From Rhodospirillaceae bacterium (lineage in GTDB: Bacteria > Pseudomonadota > Alphaproteobacteria > Rhodospirillales > Magnetospirillaceae): a DNA stretch of 8,132 bases. Shown here piece after piece: positions 5,978 to 8,132 of this stretch; positions within the stretch are counted from its first letter, which is position 1; each line of letters opens with the position of its first letter. Location: positions 1-8,132 of the forward strand of contig JASLCK010000383.1 in assembly GCA_030151865.1 (NCBI GenBank), read 5' to 3'. The translations under genes and the position numbers were made by a program. The notes below the pieces were generated by a model. That model had not been told where the DNA came from and searched no databases. It was given only the letters and a program-made list of their open reading frames with translations.

Positions 5978-7321
5978 ATGCGCTATCTGCCCCTGACCGA
6001 CGCCGACAGGCGGGCGATGTTGGACGCCATCGGCGCGCCCGACATCGACGCTCTGTTTTGCGACGTGCCGCCGTCCGCCCGCCGCGATGCGCCGGTTGAT
6101 CTGCCCTTCACCGCCAGCGAAATGGAGGTCGAGCGCCGCCTGACCGCCCTGGCGCAAAAGAACCTGTCGGCGGGATCGGCCCCGTTCTTCATCGGGGCCG
6201 GCAATTACCGCCATCATGTTCCGGCCACGGTGGATGCGATGATCCAGCGCGGCGAGTTCCTGACGTCCTACACGCCTTATCAGCCGGAAGTCAGTCAGGG
6301 CACGCTGCAATATCTGTTCGAGTTCCAGACCCAGGTGGCCTTGCTGACCGGCATGGATGTGGCCAACGCGTCGATGTATGACGCCGCCACCGCCACGGCG
6401 GAAGCCGCCGCCATGGCGTGCCGCATCACCAAGCGCAAGAAGATCATCCTGTCGGGCAGTCTGCATCCTCAGTATGCCGAAGTTACTCGCACCACCTTGC
6501 AATACACCGACATGCAGGTGGAGTGTCTGGACCCCGATCCCATCGGGGTCGAAGATCTGATTGGGCGCGTCAACGGTTCAACCGCCTGCGTGGTGGTGCA
6601 GAACCCCAGCTTCTTCGGTCGGTTGAACGACCTGAAGGCCCTGGCCGACGAATGCCACGCCGAAGGCGCGTTGCTGGTGGTGGTGGTGGCCGAGCCGGTG
6701 TCGCTGGGTCTGGTGGCCTCGCCCGGTGAGATGGGGGCCGATATCGTGGTGGCCGAAGGTCAAGCCATCGGCAATGGTCTGAATTTCGGTGGTCCCGGTC
6801 TGGGACTGTTTGCCACCCGCGACAAGTATCTGCGTCAGATGCCGGGCCGTCTGGTGGGCCAGACCACCGACAGCGACGGGCGCCGTGGCTGGGTCTTGAC
6901 CCTGTCCACCCGCGAACAGCATATCCGCCGCGAAAAGGCCACCAGCAACATCTGCACCAATTCCGGTCTGTGCGCGCTGGCCTTTACCATCCATCTGTCG
7001 CTGCTGGGCGAGGACGGGCTGACCAAGCTGGCCCGCGTCAACCACGCCAACGCCGTACTGCTGGCGCAAAAGCTGTCGAAGCTGAAGGGCGTCAAAGTTC
7101 TGCCCCAGGCGTTCTTCAACGAATTCGCCGTCACCCTGCCCAAGTCGGCGGCGGATGTGGTGGATGCGTTGGCGGCCAAGGGTATCCTGGGCGGGGTTCC
7201 CGCTTCGCGCTTCTATCCCAGCTATCCCGAACTGGCCGAGGTGTTGATCCTGACTGCCACCGAAACCAACACCGAGGCCGACATGGACGCCCTGGTCAAC
7301 GCCCTGGCGGAGGTTCTGTGA
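5978..7321 (+). CDS. gcvPA: Glycine dehydrogenase (decarboxylating) subunit 1
   Basis: A 447-residue first subunit of the two-subunit P protein, corresponding to the N-terminal half of the fused GcvP found in E. coli. With GcvPB it decarboxylates glycine and passes the aminomethyl group to lipoylated H protein. It carries the family blocks FIGAGNYRHHVPATVD (71-86), SYTPYQPEVSQGTLQYLFEFQ (97-117), DVANASMYDAATATAEAA (127-144), and the later GNGLNFGGPGLGLFAT and REQHIRREKATSNICTNSGL. This subunit keeps the PLP-enzyme fold but lacks the Schiff-base lysine, which sits in the partner. The start codon follows a GGAG within the last codons of gcvH. Its TGA stop shares one base with the gcvPB ATG (TGATG), a sign of coupled, equimolar translation. 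Confidence 0.96.
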   Translation: MRYLPLTDADRRAMLDAIGAPDIDALFCDVPPSARRDAPVDLPFTASEMEVERRLTALAQKNLSAGSAPFFIGAGNYRHHVPATVDAMIQRGEFLTSYTPYQPEVSQGTLQYLFEFQTQVALLTGMDVANASMYDAATATAEAAAMACRITKRKKIILSGSLHPQYAEVTRTTLQYTDMQVECLDPDPIGVEDLIGRVNGSTACVVVQNPSFFGRLNDLKALADECHAEGALLVVVVAEPVSLGLVASPGEMGADIVVAEGQAIGNGLNFGGPGLGLFATRDKYLRQMPGRLVGQTTDSDGRRGWVLTLSTREQHIRREKATSNICTNSGLCALAFTIHLSLLGEDGLTKLARVNHANAVLLAQKLSKLKGVKVLPQAFFNEFAVTLPKSAADVVDALAAKGILGGVPASRFYPSYPELAEVLILTATETNTEADMDALVNALAEVL

Positions 7322-8132
7322 TGACCGAGACGATTAGCGGCAACCGTGGTCTGGTGATCGAAGAACCCTTGATCTTCGAACAGGACACCCCCGGCCTGTC
7401 GGGTGTCGATCTGCCCGACGCCCCCGATGTGGATTTCCGCCTGGACGGTTTGGAACGCAAAGGCCCCATCGGCCTGCCCGGTCTGGCCGAGCCGACCGTG
7501 GTGCGCCATTACACCCGCTTGTCGCAGAAGAACTGCGGCATCGATACGGTGTTCTATCCGCTGGGGTCGTGCACCATGAAGCACAATCCCCGCCTGAACG
7601 AAAAGATGGCGCGTCTGCCCGGTCTGTCCGACATCCATCCGTTCCAGCCGGAAAGCACCGTGCAGGGCGCGTTGGAACTGATCGACACGGCGGCCCATTG
7701 GCTGAAGACCCTGACCGGCATGCCCGCCATCGCCATGAGCCCGGCGGCGGGCGCGCATGGCGAGTTCTGTGGGTTGATGACCATTCGCGCCGCCCTGGAT
7801 GACCGGGGCGAAAAGCGCACCCGCATGCTGGTGCCGGAATCGGCGCACGGCACCAATCCGGCCAGCGCGGCGGCCTGCGGTTTTACCGTCGATCCCATTC
7901 CGGCCACCAGCCGGGGCCGGGTTGATCTGGCCGCCTTGAAGGCCAAGTTGGGGGGTGATGTGGCCGGCATTATGCTGACCAATCCCAACACCTGCGGCCT
8001 GTTCGAGGATGAAGTGCAGGAAATCGCCGCCGCCATTCACGGCGCGGGCGGTTACTTCTATTGCGACGGGGCCAATTACAACGCCATCGTCGGGCGCGTG
8101 CGGGTTGCCGATCTGGGCGTGGACTGCATGCA
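7321..8132 (+). CDS. gcvPB: Glycine dehydrogenase (decarboxylating) subunit 2, N-terminal part (cut by window edge)
   Basis: The first 270 residues of the catalytic PLP-binding subunit of P protein; full-length family members are around 500 residues, so roughly half is beyond the right edge. Visible landmarks are FYPLGSCTMKHNPRLNE (79-94), PAAGAHGEFCGL (141-152), VPESAHGTNPASAA (171-184), TNPNTCGLFE (220-229) and FYCDGANYNAIVG (246-258), whose Asp249 should contact the PLP ring nitrogen. The window stops at GVDCMH, just before the NLHKTF-type segment that carries the Schiff-base lysine in this family, so that residue cannot be checked here. It starts at the ATG overlapping the gcvPA stop. No frameshift or stop is seen in the visible part. 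Confidence 0.95.
   Translation, partial: MTETISGNRGLVIEEPLIFEQDTPGLSGVDLPDAPDVDFRLDGLERKGPIGLPGLAEPTVVRHYTRLSQKNCGIDTVFYPLGSCTMKHNPRLNEKMARLPGLSDIHPFQPESTVQGALELIDTAAHWLKTLTGMPAIAMSPAAGAHGEFCGLMTIRAALDDRGEKRTRMLVPESAHGTNPASAAACGFTVDPIPATSRGRVDLAALKAKLGGDVAGIMLTNPNTCGLFEDEVQEIAAAIHGAGGYFYCDGANYNAIVGRVRVADLGVDCM

Overview
The window reads as a high-GC alphaproteobacterial chromosome, most like a Magnetospirillum-type member of the Rhodospirillales. This rests on the ispH-thrB pair, a two-motif CDGSH protein, glycine-cleavage P-protein encoded as two adjacent genes, and a tandem glycine riboswitch in front of gcvT. The species assignment is inference; no rRNA or tRNA gene is present to fix it.

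Left part (1-1367, minus strand): ispH, the last enzyme of the MEP isoprenoid pathway, followed 3 nt later by the 5' part of thrB (APH-fold homoserine kinase), which runs off the left edge. A 115-bp divergent spacer (1368-1482) separates them from a plus-strand cluster: a small double-CDGSH iron-sulfur protein, then 1 nt later a secreted lipoprotein of unknown function.

Middle part (2288-4108, plus strand): a compact type II restriction-modification pair, a cytosine-5 DNA methyltransferase followed 6 nt later by a restriction endonuclease of the NgoMIV family. The endonuclease keeps the active-site and CCGG-reading residues, so GCCGGC is the predicted target. The pair sits 9 nt behind the lipoprotein gene, and hand-counted blocks of the endonuclease gene are clearly lower in GC than the glycine-cleavage genes. 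I read it as an acquired cassette placed between a small housekeeping cluster and the gcv operon.

Right part (4109-8132, plus strand): a 351-bp leader holds a sigma-70-like promoter and a two-aptamer glycine riboswitch, followed by gcvT, gcvH, gcvPA and the first 812 nt of gcvPB, which runs off the right edge. These encode the T, H and P components of the glycine cleavage system, which makes CO2, ammonia and 5,10-methylene-tetrahydrofolate from glycine. Excess glycine sensed by the leader is expected to raise expression. The genes are tightly packed (gaps of 27 and 6 nt, then a TGATG overlap).

Most of the window is ordinary metabolism. The part worth a second look is the NgoMIV-like restriction-modification pair and the way it is spliced into the host transcription unit. 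I found no CRISPR array, insertion sequence or tRNA, and nothing that supports a wholly new system.
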